64,000 bases of DNA from Rhodanobacter sp. MP7CTX1 (GTDB lineage Bacteria; Pseudomonadota; Gammaproteobacteria; Xanthomonadales; Rhodanobacteraceae). This document shows, one piece after another, positions 30,074 through 41,184 of this stretch (position 1 is the first letter of the stretch; the number at the start of each line of letters is the position of its first letter). Made by a program: the position numbers and the translations under genes. Location of the stretch: the NCBI RefSeq assembly GCF_014205795.1, contig NZ_JACHCN010000001.1:124001-188000 (forward strand). Direction: 5' to 3'. A model generated the notes under the pieces. That model had not been told where the DNA came from. It ran no database searches and saw only the letters and a list, made by a program, of their open reading frames with translations.

Positions 30074-32638
30074 ATGAACTCCGGCATCCTGGTGATCGCT
30101 GCGCAGCGCGAGTTACGCCGCAACCTGTTCGATGCGCTCGATCAGGCTGGCTATTCGCACATTCATAGCGCACGCGATGTGCCCCACGCAGCGATTCTGC
30201 TGGAGGGGCGCCCCATGCTGCCGCCGCTGCAGCTGATCGTGGTGGTGTTTGCCGGTGACGAGCAGCAGGCACAAAAGTGTTGCGAGCAGTTGCGCCGTCT
30301 GCCAGGTGGCGCCGAAACGCCGCTGATCGCGGTATTGGCCGAAGAGGCTTCGCTGAATCCTGCCGAGCTGCCCGCAGGTATCGTCGACTGGTTGAATGCC
30401 GCGCAGATCAGCACCGAGTTGGTGGCGCGCTGGCGGCGCTCATCCAGCGCACCGGGTCCGGGCAGCGCAACCGTCGAGCCGGTCCCTGGCGGCGCGCATG
30501 AGGATTACCGCTACGTCTTCGAGGAAGGCGACGGTGAATGGCTGATTGCCGACCCACAGACGGGCCGATTGCTGGAGGTCAGCCCCACAGTGGCCAGGCA
30601 TAGCCGCATGCATGCCAGTCAATGGCAGGGGCTGCCGTTGTCCCAGGTGCTGCGGTTTGAAGGCGTCTCGATCCAGCAGGTACTGGCTGAGGCCGACCGC
30701 CGTTGGTATCCGTGCCAGCGAAAGTCGTCACAGGGTGTCGATACGGGGCAGGCCAGCGTGCGGCGCATACGTCATGCCGGGCAGGATGCGCTGGCACTGA
30801 TGTTTCGCAGCGATCGGGCCGATCTGCGGGCCGAGGCTGCGTTGTCGCTGCTATCACGCATGTTCACCTCGACCAGTGGCGTCGATGCGCAAATCGCCGC
30901 GGGGCGGCTGCTGTTCGACGAGCTGGGTCTGGATTACCTCGCCGTCTGGTCGGCGCGCCAGGACGGGGCTGACACGGCGACTCAGATCCTGCAGTTATGG
31001 AACGGTGAGGATCCGGCGTGGCCGCCGGCGTCACTGCAGAGTTCATTGCAACTGGTACTCGGCGGCAAGCCTGTTTTGATTCGTGCCGATGCACGGCAAT
31101 TGGCATCGATGGATCCGCTGCTGCAGCAGCTCGGTCTCGCCGGATTCGCCGGTCTGCCACTGTACGACGAACGCCACACGGTATTCGGCGCCATGCTGGC
31201 CGGCAGCCGCAAAGGCTTCGGCGAAATGGGCATCATCGAGCCGGTATTGCGTTGTGCCGCGGCCCGCTTCTCGCATGTATTGGAGTTGAGCCGGACCCGG
31301 GAACAGGGACGTGCCGAGGGGCTGGTCGATGCGCTGACCGGGCTGCCCAACCGGCTGTTGTTCAACGACCGGCTGGACACGATCATCCGGGAGGCGACCC
31401 GCCACGGCGAATGCTTTGCCGTGCTGTTCGTCGACCTCGACCGCTTCAAGACGGTCAACGACACGCACGGTCATGCCGCTGGCGATCAGGTATTGCGGGT
31501 GGTCACGCAGCGTCTGTGCAGCAGTATCCGTGCCTCCGACACGGTGGCGCGCTATGCCGGCGACGAGTTTACGGTCGTGCTGCGGCATATCGTGAAGAAC
31601 GACGATGTATTGAGGGTTGCCGAAAAGATCGTACAGGTGATGGAAGCGCCGCTGTACCTCGATGACGGCACCGAGTTGCGGGTCACCGCCTCCATGGGCC
31701 TGAGCTTTTTTCCTGATGACGCGAGCGATGCGGAAACCCTGCTCAAACATGCCGACGAGGCGATGTATGCGGCCAAGCATGACGGCCGCAACAATTTCAA
31801 GATCTACGAGGTGAGCCCCGAATACGCGCAACAACATGGCACCGCCTTGCGCTCCCGCTTGCGACATGCGGAAGGCAACGGCGAGCTGCGCGTGGTGTAT
31901 CAGCCGCAGGTCAATACGACCACCGAGGACATCGTCGGGATGGAGGCACTGGTGCGTTGGGAGCACCCGGAACTAGGCATGATCAGCCCGGCGGTGTTCA
32001 TCCCTCTGGCCGAGGAAACCGGCTTGATCGTCTCGATTGGCGAATGGGTCATGCGTACGGCATGCCGGCAGGCGCAGGAATGGGAAGAGCGCTATGGCCT
32101 GCGCTTGCGGCTCGGGGTCAATTTGTCCGCCGTGCAACTGATGGAGCCGCAACTGCTGGAGACCGTGGGCCGGGTGCTGCACGAAACCGGCCTGGACCCC
32201 ACCTTGCTGGAGATGGAAATCACCGAGAGCATCAGCATCAAGGAAGCACCCAACCTGGTCGAGAACCTGCACGCGCTGCACAGACTCGGCTGCCATATCG
32301 CGATCGACGATTTCGGCACCGGCGCCGCATCGCTGGACTATCTGCGTCGATTGCCGGCCGACCGGATCAAGATCGATCAGAGTTTCGTGCGCAATATCGG
32401 TGTCGATCCGGACGACGAAGCGATCGTTCGTGCCACGATCGAAATGGCCCATCGCCTGAAGCGTGCCGTGGTGGCAGAGGGTGTGGAAATTGAACAGCAC
32501 CTGCAGTTCCTGCGCGCCCATGGTTGCGACGAACTGCAGGGGTATCTTTTCTGCCGGCCGCTGCAGCCGATCAGCTTCGACAATCTGCTGGCCGAGCGGC
32601 AACGCCTGTTGGATGTGCGAACGGCCGAGCCGGCTTGA
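30074..32638 (+). CDS. Degenerate receiver-PAS/GAF-GGDEF-EAL cyclic-di-GMP protein
   Basis: An 854-residue cytoplasmic signalling protein. Residues 1-120 look like a receiver, but the phosphorylated Asp is absent (PLQLIVVVFAG at 51-61). A PAS-like segment (about 135-265) and a GAF-like segment (about 275-430) follow. The GGDEF domain has AGDEF at 495-499, with an inhibitory RxxD site (RASD, 486-489) exactly five residues upstream. The EAL domain retains EAL at 624-626, NLSAVQL, DDFGTG (745-750) and EGVE. The phosphodiesterase motifs look intact. Cyclase activity is uncertain because the first Gly is Ala, although AGDEF can be active. It lies just upstream of the sigma-E locus. Confidence 0.88.
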   Translation: MNSGILVIAAQRELRRNLFDALDQAGYSHIHSARDVPHAAILLEGRPMLPPLQLIVVVFAGDEQQAQKCCEQLRRLPGGAETPLIAVLAEEASLNPAELPAGIVDWLNAAQISTELVARWRRSSSAPGPGSATVEPVPGGAHEDYRYVFEEGDGEWLIADPQTGRLLEVSPTVARHSRMHASQWQGLPLSQVLRFEGVSIQQVLAEADRRWYPCQRKSSQGVDTGQASVRRIRHAGQDALALMFRSDRADLRAEAALSLLSRMFTSTSGVDAQIAAGRLLFDELGLDYLAVWSARQDGADTATQILQLWNGEDPAWPPASLQSSLQLVLGGKPVLIRADARQLASMDPLLQQLGLAGFAGLPLYDERHTVFGAMLAGSRKGFGEMGIIEPVLRCAAARFSHVLELSRTREQGRAEGLVDALTGLPNRLLFNDRLDTIIREATRHGECFAVLFVDLDRFKTVNDTHGHAAGDQVLRVVTQRLCSSIRASDTVARYAGDEFTVVLRHIVKNDDVLRVAEKIVQVMEAPLYLDDGTELRVTASMGLSFFPDDASDAETLLKHADEAMYAAKHDGRNNFKIYEVSPEYAQQHGTALRSRLRHAEGNGELRVVYQPQVNTTTEDIVGMEALVRWEHPELGMISPAVFIPLAEETGLIVSIGEWVMRTACRQAQEWEERYGLRLRLGVNLSAVQLMEPQLLETVGRVLHETGLDPTLLEMEITESISIKEAPNLVENLHALHRLGCHIAIDDFGTGAASLDYLRRLPADRIKIDQSFVRNIGVDPDDEAIVRATIEMAHRLKRAVVAEGVEIEQHLQFLRAHGCDELQGYLFCRPLQPISFDNLLAERQRLLDVRTAEPA

Positions 32639-32762
32639 GCTGTTGGCGGTCGGCCCCATAACGGGCAGATGGGCCGCTGGCAGGCAGGGAGGCGTCACTC
32701 CTGCGCATGACAACCAGCCAACGGGCCGTGCGTTATGGTGTGACAGCACACTCACGCAAGCT

Positions 32763-32789
32763 GAACTTGAGCGCTCGGCCGAGGTCTGA
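32763..32789 (+). promoter_or_regulatory. Sigma-E (RpoE) consensus promoter of rpoE
   Basis: GAACTT (32763-32768), a 16-bp spacer and TCTGA (32785-32789) match the enterobacterial sigma-E consensus. It lies about 35 bp before the rpoE start, so rpoE-rseA(-mucD) is likely autoregulated. Confidence 0.75.
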
Positions 32790-32824
32790 GCGGGGCGTTC
32801 AGTTCTAACCAGTTCCCGCAGCGG

Positions 32825-33448
32825 ATGACGGCATTGACGATGGATACGGCCCGGATGGGCGAAAACGAACTGGATCGCGCGCTGGTTGAGCGTGTCCAGG
32901 GTGGGGACAAACGGGCATTCGACCTGCTGGTGCTTAAGTACCAGCACAAGGTGATCGGCCTCGTTTCGCGTTACGTGAGAAGTCATGCCGAGTGCGAGGA
33001 CATCGCGCAGGAGTCGTTCATCCGTGCGTGGCGGGCAATCGGCTCGTTTCGCGGCGACAGTGCTTTCTATACCTGGCTGTACAAGATCGCGGTAAATACG
33101 GCCAAGAACCATCTGGTGGCTATGGGCCGGCGCCCGCCGACCGACGACATCGATGCCGAAGACGCCGTCTTCATGGCTGGGGCCGAGCGTATGCACGACA
33201 GCGCAACGCCAGAGCGTGAGCTGATGCGCCAGGAAATTGAACAATCCGTATTTTCCACTGTCCAAGCCCTGCCCGAGGAACTGCGGACCGCCATCACACT
33301 GCGTGAAGTGGATGGTCTCAGTTACGATGAAATCGCCGAGGCGATGGGCTGTCCGATCGGTACGGTGCGTTCACGTATTTTCCGGGCACGCGAGGCAATC
33401 GATGAAAAGCTGCGGCCTTTGTTGTCGGACCGCGAGGACCATGCATGA
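32825..33448 (+). CDS. rpoE: RNA polymerase sigma-E factor (envelope stress)
   Basis: The 207-residue ECF sigma factor has region 2 with DLLVLKYQHKVIGLVSRYV and ECEDIAQESFIRAWRAI, and region 4 with ALPEELRTAITLREVDGLSYDEIAEAMG and GTVRSRIFRARE. The sequence strongly resembles E. coli RpoE and P. aeruginosa AlgU. The start is uncertain: ATG 32825, 32840 and 32855 are in frame, and homologues begin close to MGENELDRAL at 32855. The four-base overlap with the anti-sigma gene indicates coupled, balanced synthesis. A consensus sigma-E promoter precedes it. Confidence 0.95.
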   Translation: MTALTMDTARMGENELDRALVERVQGGDKRAFDLLVLKYQHKVIGLVSRYVRSHAECEDIAQESFIRAWRAIGSFRGDSAFYTWLYKIAVNTAKNHLVAMGRRPPTDDIDAEDAVFMAGAERMHDSATPERELMRQEIEQSVFSTVQALPEELRTAITLREVDGLSYDEIAEAMGCPIGTVRSRIFRAREAIDEKLRPLLSDREDHA

Positions 33449-34143
33449 ATCAGGCAGACATGAATCAAGCAAACGTAGATCAATCCATTCGGGAAAACCT
33501 TTCGGCCGGTATTGACGGCGAATTGTCGAAGGAAGAGCTGCGCTTTCTGTTGCGTCGACTCGATCACGATGTCTCGTTGCAACAGGCTTGGGCGCATTAC
33601 CACATCGCCCGCGACGGATTGCGTCGACAGCTGCCCCTGATGGCCTCGCCGGGGTTTGCCTCACGAGTGATGCTGGCGATCGAGCAGGAATCGACGCCGG
33701 CAACCAGCAGCCATTCGGGCAACGGGCGTCGTGGCAACCACTGGCTACGCTGGTCGGCCGGCGGCGCGATTGCTGCCAGCGTGGCGGCGGCCGCCTTGAT
33801 GATCGGCCAACCGACCAACGACGCCGAGCTTCGTGCGGGACTGAGTACGCCGCGTAACGCGAATTCGGTTGCCAGGGTCGCCCCGGAGAGCAGACAAACG
33901 ATTCCCGCTGCCGTGCCGCCGTGGCTGAGTGGCGATTCTGCAGGGTTGCTCAGCCAGCAGGCGTCAGCCACGTTGGGTGCACCGCTGGATGAGAATCAGC
34001 CGATTTATGCACGTCGCCAGTTGGGCGACACGCCGCTGCATCGGTACCGGACACTCAGCAACAACGACGGCAGTTATCTTCTACTGCTTGATCCATCGCC
34101 GAAGGTAGCGCCGTCACCTTCGCGTCAGGCCGTCGCTCAATAA
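33445..34143 (+). CDS. rseA: Anti-sigma-E factor, RseA-like
   Basis: The 232-residue protein has an N-terminal sigma-binding domain (ENLSAGIDGELSKEELRFLLRRL, 17-39), one membrane helix (about 104-121) and a periplasmic C-terminus with the conserved IYARRQLGD and a repeated-Leu strand near the end. In the known pathway, regulated proteolysis in the membrane frees RpoE. There is no rseB gene between it and mucD, so any RseB-like sensor must be encoded elsewhere. Confidence 0.9.
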   Translation: MNQADMNQANVDQSIRENLSAGIDGELSKEELRFLLRRLDHDVSLQQAWAHYHIARDGLRRQLPLMASPGFASRVMLAIEQESTPATSSHSGNGRRGNHWLRWSAGGAIAASVAAAALMIGQPTNDAELRAGLSTPRNANSVARVAPESRQTIPAAVPPWLSGDSAGLLSQQASATLGAPLDENQPIYARRQLGDTPLHRYRTLSNNDGSYLLLLDPSPKVAPSPSRQAVAQ

Positions 34144-34310
34144 GACCGGACCGAGTGCGCTTGCCTGCGGTTAGTCTTCCCCGGTTTATTTTCTGCCGAT
34201 CGGCCCGTCATGCGGGCCGCATGGTCGACTGCGTTCGCAGTCCCTCGTTTGCGGAACCTCAAGTTTGTGGTGCCTGAAGTTTTCAAGCTGAAGTCAACCA
34301 AGGAGGAGTC

Positions 34311-35774
34311 ATGAGTCATTCCATCTTGCGCACCTTGGCGTACTGCGCATGGATAAGTATTGCTGCGGTTACGGGCGCGCAGGCGCAGACCGCGCCTAGC
34401 GCGGCCATGCTGCCGGACTTCACCGGCATCGTGGAGAAAAACGCGCCCGCAGTGGTCCACGTCGAAGCCAAATACGCCGGAAAGCCTCGGCAATCGCAGT
34501 CCGGCATGCCCGGCCAGGACAGCCCCGACGATCCGCAGGCCGAGATCTTGCGGCGCTTCTTCGGCATGCCGATGATGCCCTCGCCCGAAGAGCAGAAACA
34601 TACTTCGCTGGGCTCGGGTTTCATCATTTCCGGTGACGGCTACATCCTAACCAACAATCATGTTGTCGATGGTGCCGATGAGGTCACGGTGCGCCTGCAA
34701 GATCGGCGCACGCTCACCGCCAAGGTGGTCGGTACCGACCCGAAGTACGATATCGCGCTACTCAAGGTGAATGACGGCGGCAACCTGCCGGCGGTGAGCA
34801 TTGGCGATTCGCGCACCCTGAAGCCGGGCCAGTGGGTGCTGGCAATCGGTTCCCCGTTCGGTTTCGACTACACCGTGACGCAGGGCATCGTGAGTGCGGT
34901 TGGTCGCAATCTGGGGCAGCAGGATCAGCCGTATACGTCGTTCATCCAGACCGATGTCCCGATCAATCGGGGCAATTCCGGCGGCCCGTTGTTCAACCTG
35001 CAGGGCCAGGTGGTTGGCATCAATTCGCAGATCTACTCGAATACCGGCAACTACATGGGCGTGTCGTTCTCGATCCCGATTGACGTGGCGATGAGTGCGA
35101 TCCAGCAGCTCAAGACCAAGGGCTATGTGTCGCGTGGCGTGCTGGGCGTCGAGGTGCAGCCGGTCAGCGACGACATGGCCAAGGCGTTCAAGCTCAGCAG
35201 TGCGACGGGCGCCGCCGTGGTGTCCGTCACGGCAGCCAGCGGTGCCGAAAAGGCCGGGATCCAGGCCGGTGACATTATTCTTTCCTACGATGGAAAGCCG
35301 CTGATGCAGGCGTCGGATCTTCCGCCGCTGGTGGGCATGACCAAGCCAGGCACCAAGGTGCCCGTGCAGATTCTGCGCGGCGGCGGAAAACAGACCATCG
35401 AAGTGGCGATTGCCGAGATGCCGCGTGACGAACAGGCGGTGGGCGGCTCAGGGCAGGCCACGCCGGCCGCGCAGAGTGGTGCCAATGCCCTGGGTCTGAC
35501 CGTGCAGGCGCCCGATGGCGATACTCGCCAGCAAACGGGCCTGAAGCCGGGTCAGGGCGTGGCTATCAGCGCCGTTGCCAGCGAAGTGGCTGCGCAAGCG
35601 GGTTTGCAGCCGGGCGACGTCATCCTGATGGTCAATCAGCAGAAGATCAGCGGTGTGGCTGCGTTCCATGAGGCCTTGAGGGACGTCAAACCCGGCAATA
35701 CCGTGTTGCTGCTGGTGCGGCGGGGCAATCAGAGCAGTTTCATAGCGCTGACAGTGCCTGCGGCGGCCCGTTGA
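34311..35774 (+). CDS. mucD: Periplasmic Do-type serine protease (MucD/DegP-like)
   Basis: The 487-residue HtrA protease has a signal peptide (about 1-25) and a trypsin-like domain with the triad His117 (NNHVVDGADE), Asp147 (KYDIALLKV) and Ser223 (GNSGGPLF). Two PDZ domains follow (about 275-365 and 395-480). It degrades misfolded envelope proteins and is a classic member of the sigma-E regulon. A strong ribosome binding site AAGGAGGAG is present. The 167-bp gap after rseA contains no confident sigma-E match, so it may be read through from rpoE. Confidence 0.95.
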   Translation: MSHSILRTLAYCAWISIAAVTGAQAQTAPSAAMLPDFTGIVEKNAPAVVHVEAKYAGKPRQSQSGMPGQDSPDDPQAEILRRFFGMPMMPSPEEQKHTSLGSGFIISGDGYILTNNHVVDGADEVTVRLQDRRTLTAKVVGTDPKYDIALLKVNDGGNLPAVSIGDSRTLKPGQWVLAIGSPFGFDYTVTQGIVSAVGRNLGQQDQPYTSFIQTDVPINRGNSGGPLFNLQGQVVGINSQIYSNTGNYMGVSFSIPIDVAMSAIQQLKTKGYVSRGVLGVEVQPVSDDMAKAFKLSSATGAAVVSVTAASGAEKAGIQAGDIILSYDGKPLMQASDLPPLVGMTKPGTKVPVQILRGGGKQTIEVAIAEMPRDEQAVGGSGQATPAAQSGANALGLTVQAPDGDTRQQTGLKPGQGVAISAVASEVAAQAGLQPGDVILMVNQQKISGVAAFHEALRDVKPGNTVLLLVRRGNQSSFIALTVPAAAR

Positions 35775-35802
35775 TCGATCCGACTTTGATACCACACGAT
35801 CC

Positions 35803-35842
35803 GGTTGGTAGGGTGCGTCCATCAAGGACGGACCCTACCAAC
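35803..35842. repeat. 18-bp inverted repeat after mucD
   Basis: GGTTGGTAGGGTGCGTCC and its complement (one mismatch) are separated by ATCA. No T-run follows, so it is either a weak terminator or a REP-like palindrome. Confidence 0.5.
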
Positions 35843-35987
35843 CGCCGATCCGCCAAGCGTGGCGACGGGCGGGTAGCGGCAGCGGGATCCATGCGATAAT
35901 ACCGGGTTAGCGTCGCCATTCCGGTGATGCGCTGCCTGTGTTTGATGCATGGCGGCCAACCCAAGCCTGACAGGCCGCCAGCGCTCC

Positions 35988-37778
<1,791 letters not shown>

Positions 37779-37822
37779 AAGCGCGATCAATGATGATCCG
37801 CCCGGCACTCTGGAGTTAAGGC

Positions 37823-38734
37823 ATGGAATTCGACTTTTCGGCGATTCTGCTCGGCCTCACCGTACTGTTCGGTGTGGTCTGGGGTCTGGACCGCCTGTTC
37901 CTCTACAAGAAGCGCAAGGCACGGCTGGATGCGGCCAACGCCGAGTACCGCGATCCGGCGCCGGTGGATTGGTCCCGTTCGCTGTTTCCGGTGGTGCTGG
38001 TGGTGTTGCTGCTGCGTTCGTTCATCGGCGAGCCCTTTCGGATCCCCTCCGGTTCGATGATGCCGACGCTGGATGTGGGCGATTTCATCCTGGTGAACAA
38101 GTTTGCCTACGGCCTGCGCATGCCGGCGTTCAACACCAAGTTCCTGGACCTGGGTGAACCCAAACGCGGCGACGTCGTGGTGTTCCGTTTTCCGGGCTAC
38201 CTGTGCGAAGACGCTGGTACGTTGGTGCGCAGCGGCGACATGAGCTGCAGTGATCCGCATGCCCCGGTGCCGTCACAGAACTGGATCAAGCGGGTCATCG
38301 GCCTGCCAGGGGATACCGTCGAAGTGCATGGTGCCGATCTGCTGGTCAATGGCCAACCTGTGACCGCTGACGAAATTGGCCCGTATGTGGGTAATCCGCA
38401 GCGCGGCGTGGATCGGATCATGCTGGACATGGGCGCCACGGTCTGGACCGAACATCTGAGGCGCCAGGACGGTAGCCCGGTCAATCACACGATCGCGCAG
38501 ATGCCCGCTTACACCACGCCGAACTCCATTCCCAACGAAAAAGTGCCTTCGAAGGTACCCGCTGGCTGCTATCTGGTCATGGGTGACAACCGGAACGACA
38601 GTCTGGACAGTCGCTGGTGGGGCTGCATGCCGGAGCAGAATCTGGCCGGCAAGGCATTCCTGATCTGGATGAGCTGGAAGGGCTGGGGTACCGGCGGCGT
38701 GGATTTCTCGCGCATCGGCAACATCATCCACTGA
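37823..38734 (+). CDS. lepB: Signal peptidase I
   Basis: This 303-residue inner-membrane protease removes signal peptides from exported proteins. There is a membrane helix at the N-terminus (about 5-22) and another near 52-70. The catalytic Ser78 lies in IPSGSMMPTL and the Lys156 base in WIKRVIGLPGD. Box E GDNRNDSLDSRWWG is intact. CTGGAG precedes the ATG. It follows lepA by 44 bp. Four cysteines lie in the periplasmic insert (LCEDAG, MSCSD) and near the C-terminus (AGCY, WGCMP). Confidence 0.96.
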   Translation: MEFDFSAILLGLTVLFGVVWGLDRLFLYKKRKARLDAANAEYRDPAPVDWSRSLFPVVLVVLLLRSFIGEPFRIPSGSMMPTLDVGDFILVNKFAYGLRMPAFNTKFLDLGEPKRGDVVVFRFPGYLCEDAGTLVRSGDMSCSDPHAPVPSQNWIKRVIGLPGDTVEVHGADLLVNGQPVTADEIGPYVGNPQRGVDRIMLDMGATVWTEHLRRQDGSPVNHTIAQMPAYTTPNSIPNEKVPSKVPAGCYLVMGDNRNDSLDSRWWGCMPEQNLAGKAFLIWMSWKGWGTGGVDFSRIGNIIH

Positions 38735-38931
38735 TTGAACAGGTTCTAAGGCGTGACGGGATCGAACAGGCTCTCGTACGCCGGGCCGCCAACAGTGCGA
38801 GAATCCGCTGGCGTAACCGTTGCGTCGGCGGGATCGATGGGGGCCCGATGGACGACAAGCTCGATCGACGAAGGGTTAGGCGAACTCAATCACAGAAAGG
38901 CACGCCACGCAGGCGGCATAGCGAGGGGACT

Positions 38932-39315
38932 ATGAAATCGAAGCAGTCGGGCGTCACTCTTATCGGGTTTCTGTTCATCATGGCGATCGTGGGCTTTTTC
39001 GCCTTCATGGCGATGAAGCTGTTGCCGTCGTATTCCGAATTCATGGGTGTGTCCAAGGCGATGAGCCAGATCGCCACCGAAGGTACCAATGGCAAGACGC
39101 TGGACGAGATTCGCCGTGAGCTGTTTTTCAAGATGAATTTCCAGTACGTCGACGATGCCACCATCAAGCCGGCGGACATCACCATTCAGCGCGACGCCGG
39201 TGGCACCAGCACGCTGAATGTCAATTACGACAAGAAAATTCCTTTCATGTACAACATCGATTTCCTGCTGCACTTCGACAAGAGCGTGGCTTTGCAGGGC
39301 AATCTGGGCGAGTAA
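38932..39315 (+). CDS. DUF4845 small membrane protein with pilin-like N-terminus
   Basis: The 127-residue protein has one N-terminal hydrophobic helix and a small outer domain. It begins KSKQSGVTLIGFLFIMAIVG, which resembles a type IV prepilin cleavage site (a basic leader ending in Gly, then VTLI), but position +5 is Gly instead of Glu. GAGGGG precedes ATG 38932. It is placed between lepB and rnc, a conserved position in Xanthomonadales and pseudomonads. No function is established. The 197 bp before it hold nothing recognisable. Confidence 0.82.
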   Translation: MKSKQSGVTLIGFLFIMAIVGFFAFMAMKLLPSYSEFMGVSKAMSQIATEGTNGKTLDEIRRELFFKMNFQYVDDATIKPADITIQRDAGGTSTLNVNYDKKIPFMYNIDFLLHFDKSVALQGNLGE

Positions 39316-39318
39316 CTT

Positions 39319-39978
39319 TTGGAACTGAATTACCGTTTCCGCGACCCGGTGCTGGCGCAGCTGGCACTGACCCATCGCAGCATCGGCAAACCGAACAACG
39401 AGCGGCTGGAGTTTCTCGGTGACGCCTTGCTCGGCGCGATCATCGCCGAGATGCTCTATGAGGCTCATCCCAAGGCCAGCGAGGGCGAGCTGTCGCGATT
39501 GCGTGCCCAACTGGTCAATGGCCAGGCGCTGGCGCTGGTGGCGCGTGAACTGGAGCTGGGTGACGAGCTGAAACTCGGTCCCGGCGAGCTTAAAAGTGGT
39601 GGCTTCCGGCGCGATTCGATCCTCGCCGATGCGTTCGAGGCACTGGTGGCCGCGGTGTACCTGGATGCCGGTTTTGAGGCCTGCCGCGAGGTCGTCCGCG
39701 GGCTGTTCGGCGAGCGTATCGCGGCATTGCCGAGATCTTCCAAGGACGCCAAGACCCGCTTGCAGGAATGGCTGCAGGCCGGGGGCTGGCCACTTCCGCA
39801 ATATGAGCTGGCTGCCAGTCATGGCGAAGATCACGCCAAGACCTTCGATGTCAGTTGCGCGATCAGCGAACCGTTGCCGTTTCAGGCCGAGGCCCGCGGG
39901 GTCAGCCGCCGCGCGGCGGAGCAGGATGCGGCCGAAACCGTGCTGAACCAGCTGCTGGAACAGCACCGCAAGTCCTGA
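39319..39978 (+). CDS. rnc: Ribonuclease III
   Basis: The 219-residue double-strand RNA endonuclease processes rRNA precursors. Its signature NERLEFLGDALLG (27-39) contains catalytic Asp35, and a second acidic cluster is in DAFEALVAAVYLDAG. The C-terminal dsRNA-binding domain spans about 150-217. The start appears to be TTG 39319, three bases after the DUF4845 stop, with GGGCGAG upstream. It precedes era as in E. coli. Confidence 0.95.
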   Translation: MELNYRFRDPVLAQLALTHRSIGKPNNERLEFLGDALLGAIIAEMLYEAHPKASEGELSRLRAQLVNGQALALVARELELGDELKLGPGELKSGGFRRDSILADAFEALVAAVYLDAGFEACREVVRGLFGERIAALPRSSKDAKTRLQEWLQAGGWPLPQYELAASHGEDHAKTFDVSCAISEPLPFQAEARGVSRRAAEQDAAETVLNQLLEQHRKS

Positions 39979-40133
39979 TCCTGCTTGCCAGCGCCCCCCG
40001 TTGCACGACCTTCTCAGGCGCCCAGGGCGCCTGCCGCATGACCGGTCACGCCTGCGAGCCCTTGTTGCCGGCTCCGTGCCACTGCGGCGAAGCACTACAC
40101 TACCCATCGTCCGCTTACTGAGCACATCACGTC

Positions 40134-41075
40134 ATGAACCACGAACTGGAACCCGCCGCCGACGGCGTCGGCGGCTTGCCGCATGAGAATTTTCGTTGCG
40201 GCTACGTCGCCCTGGCCGGGCGCCCCAACGTGGGCAAGTCGACCCTGCTGAACGCGTTGATCGGCTTCCGCCTGTCGATCGTCAGCCCACGGCCGCAGAC
40301 CACCCGCCACCGCATCCTTGGCATCGCCACCAGCGAAGCCGGGCAGATCATGTATGTCGATACACCCGGACTGCACCGCGGCGCCAAACGCGCGATGAAC
40401 CGCAGCCTGAACCGTGCTGCGCGTTCGGCGATCAGCGATGTCGATCTGGTGGTGCAGGTGATCGAGGCTGGTCGCTGGACCGATGAGGACGAGGCGCTGT
40501 ACGCCGCGCTGGTCGAGCAGTCGACGCCGCGGCTGCTGGTGATCAACAAGGTCGACCTGAGCAAGGACAAGACGGTGATGCTGCCGTTCGTCACCGAGTT
40601 GGTGGCCAAGCACACGTATGACGAAATCCATTACGTCAGCGCGCTCAAGCAGCAGGGTCTGAAAGAGCTCGAGCAGGCCATTTTGAAGCGTCTGCCGGTA
40701 CAGCCGCCGGTGCATGGTGAAGACGAGATCACCGATCGTAGCGAGCGCTTCCTCGCTGCCGAGATGGTGCGTGAGCAGCTGATGCTGCGGCTCGATCAGG
40801 AGCTGCCCTACGCGACCACCGTGGAAATCGAGCAGTTCAGCGATCGTCCTGATGGCATTGCGGAAATCCACGCGATCATCTGGGTCGAGCGCGACGGTCA
40901 GAAGGCCATCGTAATCGGTCACGGTGGTGCCCAGCTCAAGTCGATCGGCATGAGCGCACGGCGCAACATGGAGCGCATGTTCGAGCGCAAGGTCTTCCTC
41001 AAGCTGTGGGTGAAGGTGCGCGAAGGCTGGGTCGACGATGAGAACATGCTGAAGAAGTTCGGCTATACGGATTAG
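40134..41075 (+). CDS. era: GTPase Era, 16S rRNA-binding
   Basis: The 313-residue protein has the GTPase domain with GRPNVGKS (29-36), DTPG ([10 protein letters not shown]) and NKVDLSKD, and a C-terminal KH domain (about 220-300; [15 protein letters not shown]). It is needed for 30S maturation. The N-terminus is about 15 residues longer than in E. coli. It follows rnc after 155 bp and precedes recO, the usual order. Confidence 0.96.
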   Translation: MNHELEPAADGVGGLPHENFRCGYVALAGRPNVGKSTLLNALIGFRLSIVSPRPQTTRHRILGIATSEAGQIMYVDTPGLHRGAKRAMNRSLNRAARSAISDVDLVVQVIEAGRWTDEDEALYAALVEQSTPRLLVINKVDLSKDKTVMLPFVTELVAKHTYDEIHYVSALKQQGLKELEQAILKRLPVQPPVHGEDEITDRSERFLAAEMVREQLMLRLDQELPYATTVEIEQFSDRPDGIAEIHAIIWVERDGQKAIVIGHGGAQLKSIGMSARRNMERMFERKVFLKLWVKVREGWVDDENMLKKFGYTD

Positions 41076-41080
41076 AGCAG

Positions 41081-41170
41081 GGACGAGGGGCGAGTCGCGA
41101 GGGCGCAAGCTCAAAAACTCAGGCTGCCCACAGTTTTCGGTTTTGGCGCCCTCGCTACTCGTCTCTCGCC
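41081..41170. repeat. Imperfect 26-bp inverted repeat before recO
   Basis: The arms at 41081-41106 and 41145-41170 match at 22 of 26 positions in inverted orientation. They fill almost all of the era-recO gap and leave recO without a good ribosome binding site. Confidence 0.55.
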
Positions 41171-41184
41171 CCTAGACTTGACCC

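Noticed and set aside
34250-34285. A second sigma-E promoter before mucD
   Set aside because: GGAACC and a following TGAAG are at the wrong spacing and deviate from consensus.
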